Positions 8,012 through 15,638 are shown, counted from the first letter of the stretch. The stretch: DNA of 22,107 nucleotides from SIG32 sp964470005 (GCA_964470005.1 CAYYAG010000025.1:1-22107); one strand, 5' to 3'. The notes: a model not told the origin generated them from the letters alone. A program made the numbers and translations.

Positions 8012-8596
8012 ATGCCGGAAATAGAACTTTATTTTAGAAAATTTAAAACGGTAATATTAATACTACTTTTAACTTTTATAGTTTTGGGCTATATAATTAG
8101 CAGAATTGTGCCTATTGTAACAGATATCTATACAATTTCTAAAGACTATGAAACTGCATTAACTACTCTTGCTGATAAAGAGAGAACATTGAGTAATTTG
8201 GAGGAAAAGATTAAAAAATTTGAAGCGGAGAGCCAGAATACGGCAAAAGCTGTTTATAAACCAATAGAGCGGGGTATTGACACAGAATCCATTATAGCAA
8301 ATGAATTCGCTGAGATTTTGACGTTAATTCGTGGTAACTCTATTAAAACCCGTTCTATAAAATATGAATACGACCCCAAAGATGATAATTTCGTAAAAAA
8401 TGTTCCGGATAAATATAATGTTGCAAAGCTTGATATTGAAATGGTGGCAACTTATAAAGAGTTTGAAAGTTTCTTGAGAGAGCTTTATAAACACGAACAC
8501 TTTTTGGATATAGCTTCATTTGAGATTGTCCCTTACGCAAAAGACAAAAAAATATTGGTAATTAAGTTTCAGCTAAAACTGTATGCGCAAAAATAA
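8012..8596 (+). CDS. PilO-like type IV pilus inner-membrane protein
   Basis: A 194-aa bitopic protein. A short cytoplasmic N-terminus (MPEIELYFRKFK) is followed by one transmembrane helix at about 13-33 (VILILLLTFIVLGYIISRI), a coiled coil (about 45-85, TLADKERTLSNLEEKIKKFE) and a C-terminal alpha/beta domain. That domain ends with the pattern LDIEMVATYKEFESFLRELY...VIKFQLKLYA, typical of PilO and of the related GspM/PilN fold. I chose the ATG at 8012 because AGAGGA lies 8 nt upstream; the frame stays open back to 7979, inside the previous gene. It lies 16 bp after the PilMN-like gene, and PilO normally dimerises with PilN. PilP and PilQ are not nearby. Its stop is 2 bp from the stop of the convergent radical SAM gene. 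Confidence 0.75.
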   Translation: MPEIELYFRKFKTVILILLLTFIVLGYIISRIVPIVTDIYTISKDYETALTTLADKERTLSNLEEKIKKFEAESQNTAKAVYKPIERGIDTESIIANEFAEILTLIRGNSIKTRSIKYEYDPKDDNFVKNVPDKYNVAKLDIEMVATYKEFESFLRELYKHEHFLDIASFEIVPYAKDKKILVIKFQLKLYAQK

Positions 8597-8598
8597 TA

Positions 8599-9459
8599 TT
8601 ATTCCTTAAAAAGATTATAATCTATTCCGAATAATGCATCTTTGTTTTGTATGCAGGTCATACAGCAGTTAGTCTCAAGTGTGTTTTTACGCGAGAAGTC
8701 CTTAAATGTACTGCCTGAGCGTCCTCGGTGGTCATTAGCCAGAAACGGGCATGTATAAATACCTTTTACGGTCAACATTCTGCCGAATTCACAATCAAGT
8801 GTGTTCCAGCTTAACTTATCAGGTATTATGTCGGGTGCTGTATTAGTATCGTGCCATAAATTTATTTTAAAATTATTGTCTTTTGCCTCAAAACCTATTC
8901 GGGCAAATAATTTTTTGAATTCTTTCAAAAGGGTTTCTTTGCCTTCATTATAATAATCAGTTACACATAGGATAGGATTGAAATCATATTTTATAAGGCT
9001 TTTTACCGCGTGCAGAACCTGACGATATGTTCCTCTTCCGCGTATGTCATCACTTTTGACTTCGTCATAGTGGTCAATGCTTAATTTGAAAATAATTTCG
9101 TAATTACTTTCTCCCTCTACTCTTTTCAAAAAGCGTGCTTTTTTTTCATTTATAAATGATCCGTTTGTGAAAATACAGACATTTGAACGTTTTAAACATA
9201 ACCTTAAAATATTATTGAAATCGGGATGTGTCATAGGTTCTGCACCTGTCAGATATATGCATTCTAAATTTTCGTTCAATGTATCGCTCAAGGCTTCTTT
9301 TATTGTATCAATCTGGATAAAATCCTTTACATTTTTTGTCAGCGGAAAATCTATATAACAGTGTTTACAACGTTGATTGCAATTTTTTGCTGTAAGTTCT
9401 ATGAACAAATTATTCAAGACTTTTAATTCACAAACCGGTGCTGTATATATAGTAGTCAT
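8599..9459 (-). CDS. Radical SAM protein of unknown substrate
   Basis: The motif CNQRCKHC (C27, C31, C34) is the CxxxCxxC signature that holds the [4Fe-4S] cluster used to cleave SAM. LTGAEPMTHPDF corresponds to the GGEP-type SAM-binding motif, and FTNGSFI and FKLSIDHY fit later strands of the barrel. The C-terminus has further cysteines (LDCEF, YTCPFL, NCCMTC), suggesting an auxiliary cluster of the SPASM or twitch kind. Length 286 aa. AGAGGA lies 8 nt before the ATG. No precursor peptide is evident next to it, so I cannot say whether it matures a peptide, modifies a protein or acts on a small molecule. The family assignment is firm; the function is open. Confidence 0.85.
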   Translation of the reverse strand: MTTIYTAPVCELKVLNNLFIELTAKNCNQRCKHCYIDFPLTKNVKDFIQIDTIKEALSDTLNENLECIYLTGAEPMTHPDFNNILRLCLKRSNVCIFTNGSFINEKKARFLKRVEGESNYEIIFKLSIDHYDEVKSDDIRGRGTYRQVLHAVKSLIKYDFNPILCVTDYYNEGKETLLKEFKKLFARIGFEAKDNNFKINLWHDTNTAPDIIPDKLSWNTLDCEFGRMLTVKGIYTCPFLANDHRGRSGSTFKDFSRKNTLETNCCMTCIQNKDALFGIDYNLFKE

Positions 9460-9529
9460 GGTAAAATCCTCTTATCTTTAAAAATATTTTATGATTAGGA
9501 ATGTTAAATAAAATCCGCCAATTTGGCGA

Positions 9530-9862
9530 TTAGTTTGTATCATCAGGATAGTTTGTGAAGTGATGAGGTTTTTTATCCTCAAGCCATCGGCTCATTATAT
9601 AATTTTCATAACTTATTGCAAAATTATTTAATGCATTCATTAAAGTTCTTCCGCTTTCGGATTTACCGACAAGCAGGAAATTGCCGGATTTGTTTTCGGC
9701 AAGCATAATTTCACAGTGTATAATTTTTTCGGCATTTGTCCTCGGATGTTTATGGATAATATGTCTCAGCCACTTGCATAAAAGCTTTGTTGCAGTGGTT
9801 TTATTTTGTATTAAATCATCATTATGCCTTTGTAAGTATTTTGCGAATTCTTTTAAAATCAT
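9530..9862 (-). CDS. Hypothetical protein coupled to comF
   Basis: A protein of about 110 aa that I do not recognise. The frame extends to 9892, overlapping the end of comF, but the ATG at 9862 lies just 2 nt after the comF stop (TAActATG), so I prefer a start coupled to comF translation; no Shine-Dalgarno is visible. The N-terminal half is basic and helical (LQRHNDDLIQNKTTATKLLCKWLRH). The middle has a strand-like stretch (GNFLLVGKSESGRTLMNAL), and the C-terminus is polar (KKPHHFTNYPDDTN). No membrane segments or known motifs are seen. Confidence 0.55.
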   Translation of the reverse strand: MILKEFAKYLQRHNDDLIQNKTTATKLLCKWLRHIIHKHPRTNAEKIIHCEIMLAENKSGNFLLVGKSESGRTLMNALNNFAISYENYIMSRWLEDKKPHHFTNYPDDTN

Positions 9863-9864
9863 AG

Positions 9865-10509
9865 TTAAAACGGTGTTGTTGTTGCAAAACAAATTATATC
9901 ACAAATCCCGTTTTTCTTGAATTCCTTTATCATTTCTTCAAAAGTTGAGCCTGTTGTGCATATATCATCAATTATAAGAACTTTTTTATCATTAAAAAAG
10001 GCTGACTTTTGCACTTTAAAAGCCTCATGAAGGTTTTCGGCGCGCTGGCGTTTTGATAATCTATATTGCGGTTTTGTATCTTTTATACGTTTAATCAAAT
10101 TGGGGTTTGGCGTATATCCTGTCAAATTGCAGAATTGTTCTGACACAAGCTCCATGTGGTTATATTTTCTTTTCCTGCGGCGTTTTTCGTGTAATGGTAC
10201 CGGTACCACCTGAAAATCGCCCTCTTTTTTTAATTGATTCCAGTATTCAAACATAAATTTTGCCTGAAAGTAGGCAAGATCTTTTTGTCTGTGGTATTTA
10301 AGCCCACGAATAAGTTTTTGGAGTTCATTAGAGTAGTTACCGGCACAGTAGACATCTATTCCGTCAATAATTCTGTTTGGTTTTACCGGCAGACAAATTA
10401 GTTTATCATAGCATTTTGAGCACATTCGGACAGATTCTTTAGAGCTTTTGCAAAAATAGCATTTCTTTTTATAAATCCAGTCCAGAAGGCTTAACAATTG
10501 TTTTTTCAT
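9865..10509 (-). CDS. comF: ComF family phosphoribosyltransferase-like protein
   Basis: ComF proteins are needed for DNA uptake in naturally competent bacteria and resemble phosphoribosyltransferases. The N-terminal zinc finger is visible (C17-x2-C20 and C30-x2-C33), followed by the conserved middle (LIRGLKYHRQKDLA, VVPVPLHEKRRRKRKYNHMELVS, RLSKRQRAENLHEAF). The PRPP-loop motif is KVLIIDDICTTGST. Length (214 aa) is typical. A TGGTATAAT box sits exactly 6 nt before the ATG, so this gene may have its own leaderless transcript although the kinase gene ends only 18 bp upstream. Pilus and prepilin genes in the same window make a role in competence plausible. Confidence 0.92.
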   Translation of the reverse strand: MKKQLLSLLDWIYKKKCYFCKSSKESVRMCSKCYDKLICLPVKPNRIIDGIDVYCAGNYSNELQKLIRGLKYHRQKDLAYFQAKFMFEYWNQLKKEGDFQVVPVPLHEKRRRKRKYNHMELVSEQFCNLTGYTPNPNLIKRIKDTKPQYRLSKRQRAENLHEAFKVQKSAFFNDKKVLIIDDICTTGSTFEEMIKEFKKNGICDIICFATTTPF

Positions 10510-10515
10510 AAGCTT

Positions 10516-10524
10516 ATTATACCA
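10516..10524 (-). promoter_or_regulatory. Extended -10 promoter of comF
   Basis: TGGTATAAT on the minus strand, 6 nt before the comF ATG (spacer AAGCTT). It is an extended -10 (TGnTATAAT) without a clear -35. The predicted start site falls on the A of ATG. Confidence 0.55.
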
Positions 10525-10527
10525 TAT

Positions 10528-11799
10528 TTAGGCAGGAAGTTTTACGCAAAATACAGTTCGGATATTTTCTTCGCTTTCTACGGTGATTTCTCCTCCATGT
10601 GAGAGCGCAATTTGCTGTGACAGATAAAGGCCTAGGCCGGTACCTATTTTACGGAACTTTTTGGCCGCTGAATAATATTTATTAAAAATCATTTTTATTT
10701 CGCTTGGTGAAATTCCCTGTCCGTAATCAATAACAGAGATTGTTATATATCCTTTCAACTCACCTGTTTTTATATCAATGCATTCTTTTGTGTTGCTGTG
10801 TGAAATCGCGTTTGAAATAAGATTTTTTATTACACGGTTGAGCTGCATGGGATCTGCATTTACGATTAAAGCCCTTTCAGGATTAAAATTAATTGTTATT
10901 CCGGATTTGTTTGCTATAGGCTGCATTTCAGATACTATTGTTTCAATAAACGGGTTAAGTACAATTGTTTCTTTCAGTAGTTTAATTCCCTGTTCTTTAA
11001 TCTTGTATGTTTCAAGCAGAATTTGTACCAAATCAATCAGCTCTTTATTTGAAACCTGCATATTTTGGAGAGCGACTTTTTGCTTTTCGGAAATTTCGCC
11101 GAATTTGCCTTCAAGCAGGAATTCAACGATATTAGCCTCAGCAACAATTGGAACTTTCAGGTCATGGGTTAATGTTGCAACAAAATCTTCTTTTAAAGTT
11201 TCAATCTCGCGTTCGTTTGTAATATCTTTGATTAAAAGTACAAAACGATTCTTTTTGTCATCAGTTTTAAGCTTCTGCGCGCTTATAATAAAATTATTTG
11301 TTGGGGTGTGCTTTATAAAAACATCGTTCCCGTCAAGCTTTTCTACACTCAAATCGTCTGCAATTTCAATAAATTCAAAAATATTTTTCCCTATAATATC
11401 TTTACCTTTTACACCAAACCATGTTGAAACTTTTGGTGTGGCACGAAGAATATCATTATGTTCATTTATAATTAAAATTCCATCCGATAAAGAATTGATA
11501 ACAGATTCCAAAAGTCTGTTCTGCCGCATTAATTCTGCCTGATATTCAATAATCATTTTTTCCCGGTCGTTGAGTGTGTCAACCATCCGGTTTATGCTGT
11601 CTGTAACATTCTGATAAGTCGGATGTTCCAGTTTTTCAATTTTTGTTGTCAGGTTGCCGTAGCGTACTGAGTTTACCGTATTTGTTACGGTTCCCAGATA
11701 GTCGTTAATTTTTGACCAGCGTTTATTTGTTTTTCTTGTTATGAAGAATAATAATATGAAAACCAGAATTAATCCGCTGTTAATAATATATGAAATCAT
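10528..11799 (-). CDS. Orphan PAS-containing sensor histidine kinase
   Basis: A membrane sensor kinase of 423 aa. In order: one transmembrane helix at about 4-21 (YIINSGLILVFILLFFIT), a HAMP-like linker (about 27-77), a PAS domain (about 90-205, with SDGILIINEHNDIL) and the HisKA dimerisation helix with the phospho-acceptor H212 in TLTHDLKVPI. The HATPase domain has the N box (RVIKNLISNAISHS), G1 (DYGQGIS) and G2 (GTGLGLYLS). There is no extracellular sensor loop, so input probably comes through the PAS domain or the membrane. No response regulator gene is adjacent. It is divergent from kdsC with overlapping promoters, and comF follows 18 bp downstream. Confidence 0.92.
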   Translation of the reverse strand: MISYIINSGLILVFILLFFITRKTNKRWSKINDYLGTVTNTVNSVRYGNLTTKIEKLEHPTYQNVTDSINRMVDTLNDREKMIIEYQAELMRQNRLLESVINSLSDGILIINEHNDILRATPKVSTWFGVKGKDIIGKNIFEFIEIADDLSVEKLDGNDVFIKHTPTNNFIISAQKLKTDDKKNRFVLLIKDITNEREIETLKEDFVATLTHDLKVPIVAEANIVEFLLEGKFGEISEKQKVALQNMQVSNKELIDLVQILLETYKIKEQGIKLLKETIVLNPFIETIVSEMQPIANKSGITINFNPERALIVNADPMQLNRVIKNLISNAISHSNTKECIDIKTGELKGYITISVIDYGQGISPSEIKMIFNKYYSAAKKFRKIGTGLGLYLSQQIALSHGGEITVESEENIRTVFCVKLPA

Positions 11800-11834
11800 T
11801 TGTCTCAGCCTTATCTTATGATATAATTATACCA
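11800..11834. promoter_or_regulatory. Overlapping divergent promoters, histidine kinase / kdsC
   Basis: On the + strand TTGTCT (11800-11805), a 16-bp spacer and TATAAT (11822-11827) face kdsC. On the minus strand TGGTATAAT (11834-11826) faces the kinase. The two -10 boxes share bases in TATAATTATA, so polymerase cannot occupy both at once. Confidence 0.55.
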
Positions 11835-11847
11835 GATAAGAGGATAT

Positions 11848-12330
11848 TTGTCATTGATTAAGCTACCTGAAAGTATAAAATGGGTTATAACAGATTTTGA
11901 CGGAATTGTCACGGATAATTGCGTTTACATAAATGATGACGGGACTATGGCACGCCGGCTCAATTTTAAAGATGTAATGGGGTTTTCCATTCTCAAAAAA
12001 AACGGTTATAACATTGCCATAATTTCCGGAGAAAAAAATTTAGCAATAGAGACTATGGCTAAAAAGTTTCAAATTGAAGAAGTCTACCAAAATATCAGAA
12101 TAAAAATTGACGTTTTAAAGTTAATTGTTGAAAAATATAACCTTTTGCCGGAAGAATTTGTTTATATAGGTGATGATATAAATGATTTTGCATGCCTTGA
12201 ATACGCAAAATATAAAGTTACTGTTCCGCATGCGCCGGAAAAGCTTAAAACTTTACCGAATATACAGGTAACAACTTTTGATGGCGGGGAAGGTGCTTTT
12301 AGAGAGGTGGCAGATTGTTTGGTTGGATAA
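11848..12330 (+). CDS. kdsC: KdsC-like HAD-superfamily phosphatase
   Basis: KdsC hydrolyses KDO 8-phosphate to KDO, a step toward lipopolysaccharide core sugars. The HAD motifs are present: ITDFDGIVTDN with nucleophile D16 and acid/base D18, IISGE as motif II, a lysine in KIDVL, and YIGDDINDFACLEY as motif IV. The protein lacks a cap domain and at 160 aa has the compact length of tetrameric KdsC. The annotated TTG at 11848 has AAGAGGA only 3 nt before it; the TTG at 11854, giving MIKLPESIK, has better spacing (9 nt). The gene overlaps the next one by 16 bp. No kdsA, kdsB or lpx genes are nearby, so a related acylneuraminate-9-phosphate-type phosphatase remains possible. Confidence 0.8.
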   Translation: MSLIKLPESIKWVITDFDGIVTDNCVYINDDGTMARRLNFKDVMGFSILKKNGYNIAIISGEKNLAIETMAKKFQIEEVYQNIRIKIDVLKLIVEKYNLLPEEFVYIGDDINDFACLEYAKYKVTVPHAPEKLKTLPNIQVTTFDGGEGAFREVADCLVG

Positions 12331-13802
12331 AAAAAATCTCCTGTAAAGTTAAGGACTTGAATTCGTCTGTTGATACATATAAAAAAGATACCGAAAATCA
12401 GACGCTTCCGTCAATTGCGTATGTTAATCGTGCTAAAAAACTTATTGATAAGATGCATTATGAAGATGCTAAGAAAATTCTGAATGAAGCACTTGAACTT
12501 ACCCGAAAAGATGCGCTTGTGTATAAGTATCTCGGTGTGTGCGAGGAAAAACTCGGTGACTATAAAGCTTCACTTGAAGCATATCAGACATCAGCGGCGC
12601 TTAATCCTCAGGACAAAAATATATGGCATAAATTAGGTCTTGTTCAGATTACTTTAAAAGATTATGAGGGTGCCGAACAGGCATTTGAACAGGCTAATAA
12701 AGTATCTCCCGTTAATACCGATATACAAACCGGTTGGGGCATGTCTTTGTTAAAACAAAAAAAATACAATGAAGCGCATGAAAAGTTCATAAAAGCAATA
12801 CAAATTAACAGATACAATTTTGCTGCCCTGCTTTTGTCTGCAATAGTAGAAGTTCGCTTGGGTGAATACGATGAAGCTGAGCGTAAGTTGAGTTTTTTGA
12901 CCGGAGCAAATCCTAATGAAAGCTGTACTTATGAATTAGCTAACCTTTATTTTCTAAAGGAAAATTATGAATCCGCAATACGCTACGCAAAACAGTCAAT
13001 TGATTTTAATCCTAATATGCTGCCGGCCTACCTTTTGCTTGGGAAAATATATTCTTTGGAATTTGATTATGAAAATACGGCAAAATATTTTTCTATAGCA
13101 AAAGAACAGGGGCTTGTAAATACCTTGCTGTATCTTGAATGGGGAAATGCTCTTGTAAGGTTATGCAGATTTCAGGAAGCAAAAGAGATGTATCAGAAAG
13201 TTTTGATTGAGGAGCTTGAAAACCCCGATGCGCAGGCGGGCATGGCTTTATGTGCTGCGGAAACAAAGGATTTTGAAAAAGCATATAATTTTATAAACTT
13301 TGCAGAAGAAAAAGAAATTGACAGTGTATTACTGACAGAGGCAAAAGGCATCTCCGCTTATGCTTATGGAAAAATAGAAGAAGCCGTCAACTATTTTAAG
13401 AATGCCCTTAATAAAGAACCAAAAGATGTTTATAATTATTTCAGGCTGGCAAAATGTTATCAATCCTTAGAAAAAGATGCAATGGTACGTGATTCTTATG
13501 ATAAGATTCTGAAATTTAACCCCCAATGTACTGTTGCATATTTAGAATATGCAAAATATTTAACATCTAAGGGCGAATATAAAGAGGCTCAAAGAAAGCT
13601 TAGAAAAGCTGAAAAACTGGAGCCCCAAAACCAGGAAATATTAAATTTATTATTTTATACAAGTTACATACTTGTCAAAGAAAACATTTGTGAATATAAT
13701 GTTAAGGAAGCAATATCAATTGCCGATAAGATAAGTGAATTTGAATACCCCGAGCTTCGGGTGGAGTTAGAAGAACTTTTAAAAAATATAAAAGAGAACT
13801 GA
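12315..13802 (+). CDS. Tetratricopeptide-repeat (TPR) protein
   Basis: A 495-aa protein made almost entirely of 34-residue TPR units, about eleven or twelve, for example ALVYKYLGVCEEKLGDYKAS, NIWHKLGLVQITLKDYEGAE and VYNYFRLAKCYQSLEKDA. TPR superhelices bind other proteins or peptides. The N-terminus lacks a signal peptide, so it is probably cytoplasmic. The start is a TTG with AGAGAGG 7 nt upstream, inside the end of kdsC. It shares one base with the lysC start (TGATG), so kdsC, this gene and lysC form a tightly coupled unit. The partner protein cannot be guessed from the sequence. Confidence 0.88.
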   Translation: MFGWIKKISCKVKDLNSSVDTYKKDTENQTLPSIAYVNRAKKLIDKMHYEDAKKILNEALELTRKDALVYKYLGVCEEKLGDYKASLEAYQTSAALNPQDKNIWHKLGLVQITLKDYEGAEQAFEQANKVSPVNTDIQTGWGMSLLKQKKYNEAHEKFIKAIQINRYNFAALLLSAIVEVRLGEYDEAERKLSFLTGANPNESCTYELANLYFLKENYESAIRYAKQSIDFNPNMLPAYLLLGKIYSLEFDYENTAKYFSIAKEQGLVNTLLYLEWGNALVRLCRFQEAKEMYQKVLIEELENPDAQAGMALCAAETKDFEKAYNFINFAEEKEIDSVLLTEAKGISAYAYGKIEEAVNYFKNALNKEPKDVYNYFRLAKCYQSLEKDAMVRDSYDKILKFNPQCTVAYLEYAKYLTSKGEYKEAQRKLRKAEKLEPQNQEILNLLFYTSYILVKENICEYNVKEAISIADKISEFEYPELRVELEELLKNIKEN

Positions 13803-15067
13803 TGAGAAAGATAATAGTTCAAAAATTTGGCGGAACTTCAGTCGCTGATACCGAAAAAATTAAAAATGTCGCAAAAGTTGTAATTAGGGAAAAAGAAAAG
13901 GGTAACGATATAGTTGTTGTTGTATCTGCAATGGGGCATACAACTGATCATCTTGTTAAAATGGCAAAATCCCTGACACCGAATCCTTCCGGCCGTGAAA
14001 TGGACATGCTTCTATCGACGGGTGAATGTGTATCAATTGCACTTTTAACTATGGCGATTCAGGCACAAGGATATGATGCAATAAGCTTCAATGCTATGCA
14101 AGTAGGTATTATGACAGAGAATGTTCATTCAAAAGCCAGAATTATAGATATAAAAACAGAAAAATTACGAAGAAACCTTGAAGCGGGTAAAATTATAGTT
14201 GTCGCTGGTTTTCAGGGAGTAACCGAAGACGGCGAGATTACGACACTTGGGCGCGGTGGTTCGGATACGTCTGCAGTTGCACTTGCGGCAGCATTAAATG
14301 CAGAACGATGCGACATATACACTGATGTGGAAGGTGTTTACACAACAGATCCGAGAGTTGTACCAAATGCCTCAAAACTACGAGAAGTTTCTTATGAGGA
14401 AATGCTTGAACTGGCTCATGCAGGCGCAAATGTTCTCCACCCGAGAAGTGTTGAAACAGCTAAACAATTTGCTGTACCTATGAGGGTAAGAAGCAGTTTT
14501 AAGCTTGAAGATATGGGCACATTAATTGTAGGAGTTGATAAAATGGAATTATACAGACCGGTTGCAGGTGTTGCTGCAGATTTAAGTCAGGCAAGAATTG
14601 TGGTTTGTGATGTGCCGGATAAACCCGGTGTCGCCGCAAGTTTGTTCACTGCACTTGCTAATGAAAATATATCCGTTGATATGATTATTCAATCTTATGC
14701 AAGGAAAGTTTCAAATACTAATGATATTGCCTTTACAATTGATGCGAATGATTTGCCTAAAACTTTGACAGTGCTTGATAAATTGAAAGATGAGATTAAC
14801 GCAAGTGATATCAAAGTTGATGACGAAATTGCAAAAGTATCAATAGTCGGAGCAGGCATGATTGACAGACCGGGTATAGCTTCTACTATGTTTGAAACAC
14901 TTGCAACCTTGAATATTAATATTAAAATGATATCTACAAGTGAGATTAAAATAAGTTGCCTTGTTGATAAATCTGATGCCCAAAAAGCTTTAAAAGCTTT
15001 GCATACGGTGTTTAACCTTGAAAGTGATGTTGTTGCTGATGTAAAAGGTGACTTACCCGAAGTTTAA
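13802..15067 (+). CDS. lysC: Aspartate kinase with C-terminal ACT domains
   Basis: This enzyme phosphorylates aspartate, the first step toward lysine, threonine, methionine and diaminopimelate. The kinase domain shows KFGGTSVAD at the N-terminus, LLSTGECVS, TLGRGGSDTSAVALAAAL and the TDVEGVYTTDPR segment. HAGANVLHPRSVE is also conserved. Two ACT domains follow (from about residue 265; VVCDVPDKPGVAASLF and VSIVGAGMIDRPGIAS), the usual sites of lysine or threonine feedback. Length 421 aa fits the monofunctional class without homoserine dehydrogenase. It is the last gene of the kdsC-TPR-lysC unit and is followed by a hairpin terminator. No lysine riboswitch is visible upstream. Confidence 0.95.
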   Translation: MRKIIVQKFGGTSVADTEKIKNVAKVVIREKEKGNDIVVVVSAMGHTTDHLVKMAKSLTPNPSGREMDMLLSTGECVSIALLTMAIQAQGYDAISFNAMQVGIMTENVHSKARIIDIKTEKLRRNLEAGKIIVVAGFQGVTEDGEITTLGRGGSDTSAVALAAALNAERCDIYTDVEGVYTTDPRVVPNASKLREVSYEEMLELAHAGANVLHPRSVETAKQFAVPMRVRSSFKLEDMGTLIVGVDKMELYRPVAGVAADLSQARIVVCDVPDKPGVAASLFTALANENISVDMIIQSYARKVSNTNDIAFTIDANDLPKTLTVLDKLKDEINASDIKVDDEIAKVSIVGAGMIDRPGIASTMFETLATLNINIKMISTSEIKISCLVDKSDAQKALKALHTVFNLESDVVADVKGDLPEV

Positions 15068-15100
15068 AATATTTAAGTAATATTTAAGTAATATTTAAGT
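15068..15100. repeat. Three perfect tandem copies of an 11-bp unit
   Basis: The unit AATATTTAAGT is repeated exactly three times, starting directly after the lysC stop and ending before the lysC terminator. One unit is close to one helical turn, so it may bend, but no function is known. Confidence 0.9.
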
Positions 15101-15108
15101 ATAAATTG

Positions 15109-15141
15109 ATGCTTGTTGCGATTAAGCAATAAGCATTTTTT
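15109..15141 (+). terminator. Intrinsic terminator of lysC
   Basis: Arms ATGCTTGTTGC (15109-15119) and GCAATAAGCAT (15126-15136) form an 11-bp stem with one G-T pair and a 6-nt loop. A run of T follows (15136-15141). Confidence 0.85.
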
Positions 15142-15345
15142 AGTCACATTTATGTTTGCCCATGATAATCCATCGCAATGAAGATAGTCCATGTTGCCGA
15201 CATCTAAAACCATCATGTACTGCATAGTTTTCAGTATTTTCTCCGTTGTATTTGCATTTGTTTTCAATAGAATTGGCGTCACTGCTGTCACGTGTTCCCA
15301 TGGGTAAAATTTTGTATTTATAAAAGCATAAAATGTTTCTATAAT
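15140..15345 (-). pseudogene. Decayed 3' remnant of a type IV prepilin gene
   Basis: Three short peptides in shifting minus-strand frames match, in order, the end of the intact prepilin at 20162-20923. First comes ILPMGTRDSSDANSIENKC (intact: IKPNGAKDLYSNSFEQAC) through GFRC. The frame then changes to GNMDYLHCDGLSW (intact: GNMDYLRCDDLSW), and back to GKHKCD plus stop (intact: GKLKCD plus stop). The breaks correspond to a loss of several residues after GFRC and of about 4 nt after the Trp codon. The N-terminal two-thirds, including the FTLAEVLI signal and hydrophobic helix, is missing. This is a dead gene fragment; its upper boundary is approximate. Confidence 0.75.
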
Positions 15346-15360
15346 TAATGGCTATAATGC

Positions 15361-15493
15361 ATAAAAAAAGGGAGCTGATGCCCCCAAGAATAGCTGGAAG
15401 TATGAAAAAGATTTAATTATATTAAATTAAAATAACTTAATATTTTCAATTGCCTTGTACGCCTGAATTAATCATACTCCTGGGGGATTTTTT
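15361..15493. ncRNA. Candidate structured RNA or attenuator, strand uncertain
   Basis: CCCCCA (15381-15386) can pair with TGGGGG (15481-15486), and GG-A-AGTATGA (15396-15405) with TCATACTCC (15472-15480), enclosing an AT-rich region with its own hairpin (15411-15427). On the + strand the long stem is followed by six T (15488-15493), and TATAAT boxes lie just upstream (15340, 15353). On the minus strand the same G run can instead pair locally as GGGGGC-ATCA-GCTCCC followed by seven T, a terminator competing with the long-range pairing. No known RNA family is recognised. Confidence 0.35.
15362..15385 (-). terminator. Candidate minus-strand terminator
   Basis: Read on the minus strand: GGGGGC, loop ATCA, GCTCCC (one G-T pair), then seven T. 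It lies upstream of the prepilin remnant, and no intact minus-strand gene precedes it. Confidence 0.45.
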
Positions 15494-15638
15494 GAGGCTG
15501 TTTTCATTAGCCGGTTGGGTATTTCTCAGGTTGATATATGAGGCTCAAAAGCACAAATAAGTGTACTTTTGCCACTTTATACCAAAAGGCACATTATAAC
15601 TAATTTTTCACCCGCTTAATATAACTTTACATAAAGGG
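15494..15638. other. Intergenic stretch with one imperfect hairpin
   Basis: This region lacks a plausible gene. It holds an imperfect hairpin at 15542-15572 (GGC-TC-AAAAG-CAC / GTG-TA-CTTTT-GCC, loop AAATAA). I see nothing else I can name before the promoter at 15639. Confidence 0.5.

Noticed and set aside
8592..8603. The palindrome AATAATATTATT at the pilO / radical SAM junction as a terminator.
   Set aside because: It has no GC pairs and no loop or T run, and is likely just AT-rich DNA at two converging stops.
10778..11542. A 254-aa + strand ORF opposite the histidine kinase.
   Set aside because: It is the antisense shadow of the kinase; it has Ser/Ile/Phe-rich composition and no start signals or domain.
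15073..15291. A 72-aa minus-strand ORF after lysC as a real small protein.
   Set aside because: Only its GNMDYLHCDGLSW part is meaningful; it is one frame of a broken prepilin tail and runs through the lysC terminator.
15517..15529. On the minus strand CTGAGAAATACCC is identical to the conserved box of TPP riboswitches such as E. coli thiM.
   Set aside because: The rest of the aptamer is missing: no nearby GGGGTG partner arm and no ACCTGAT...GATAATGCCAGCGTAGGGA segment follows, and there is no thiamine gene downstream.
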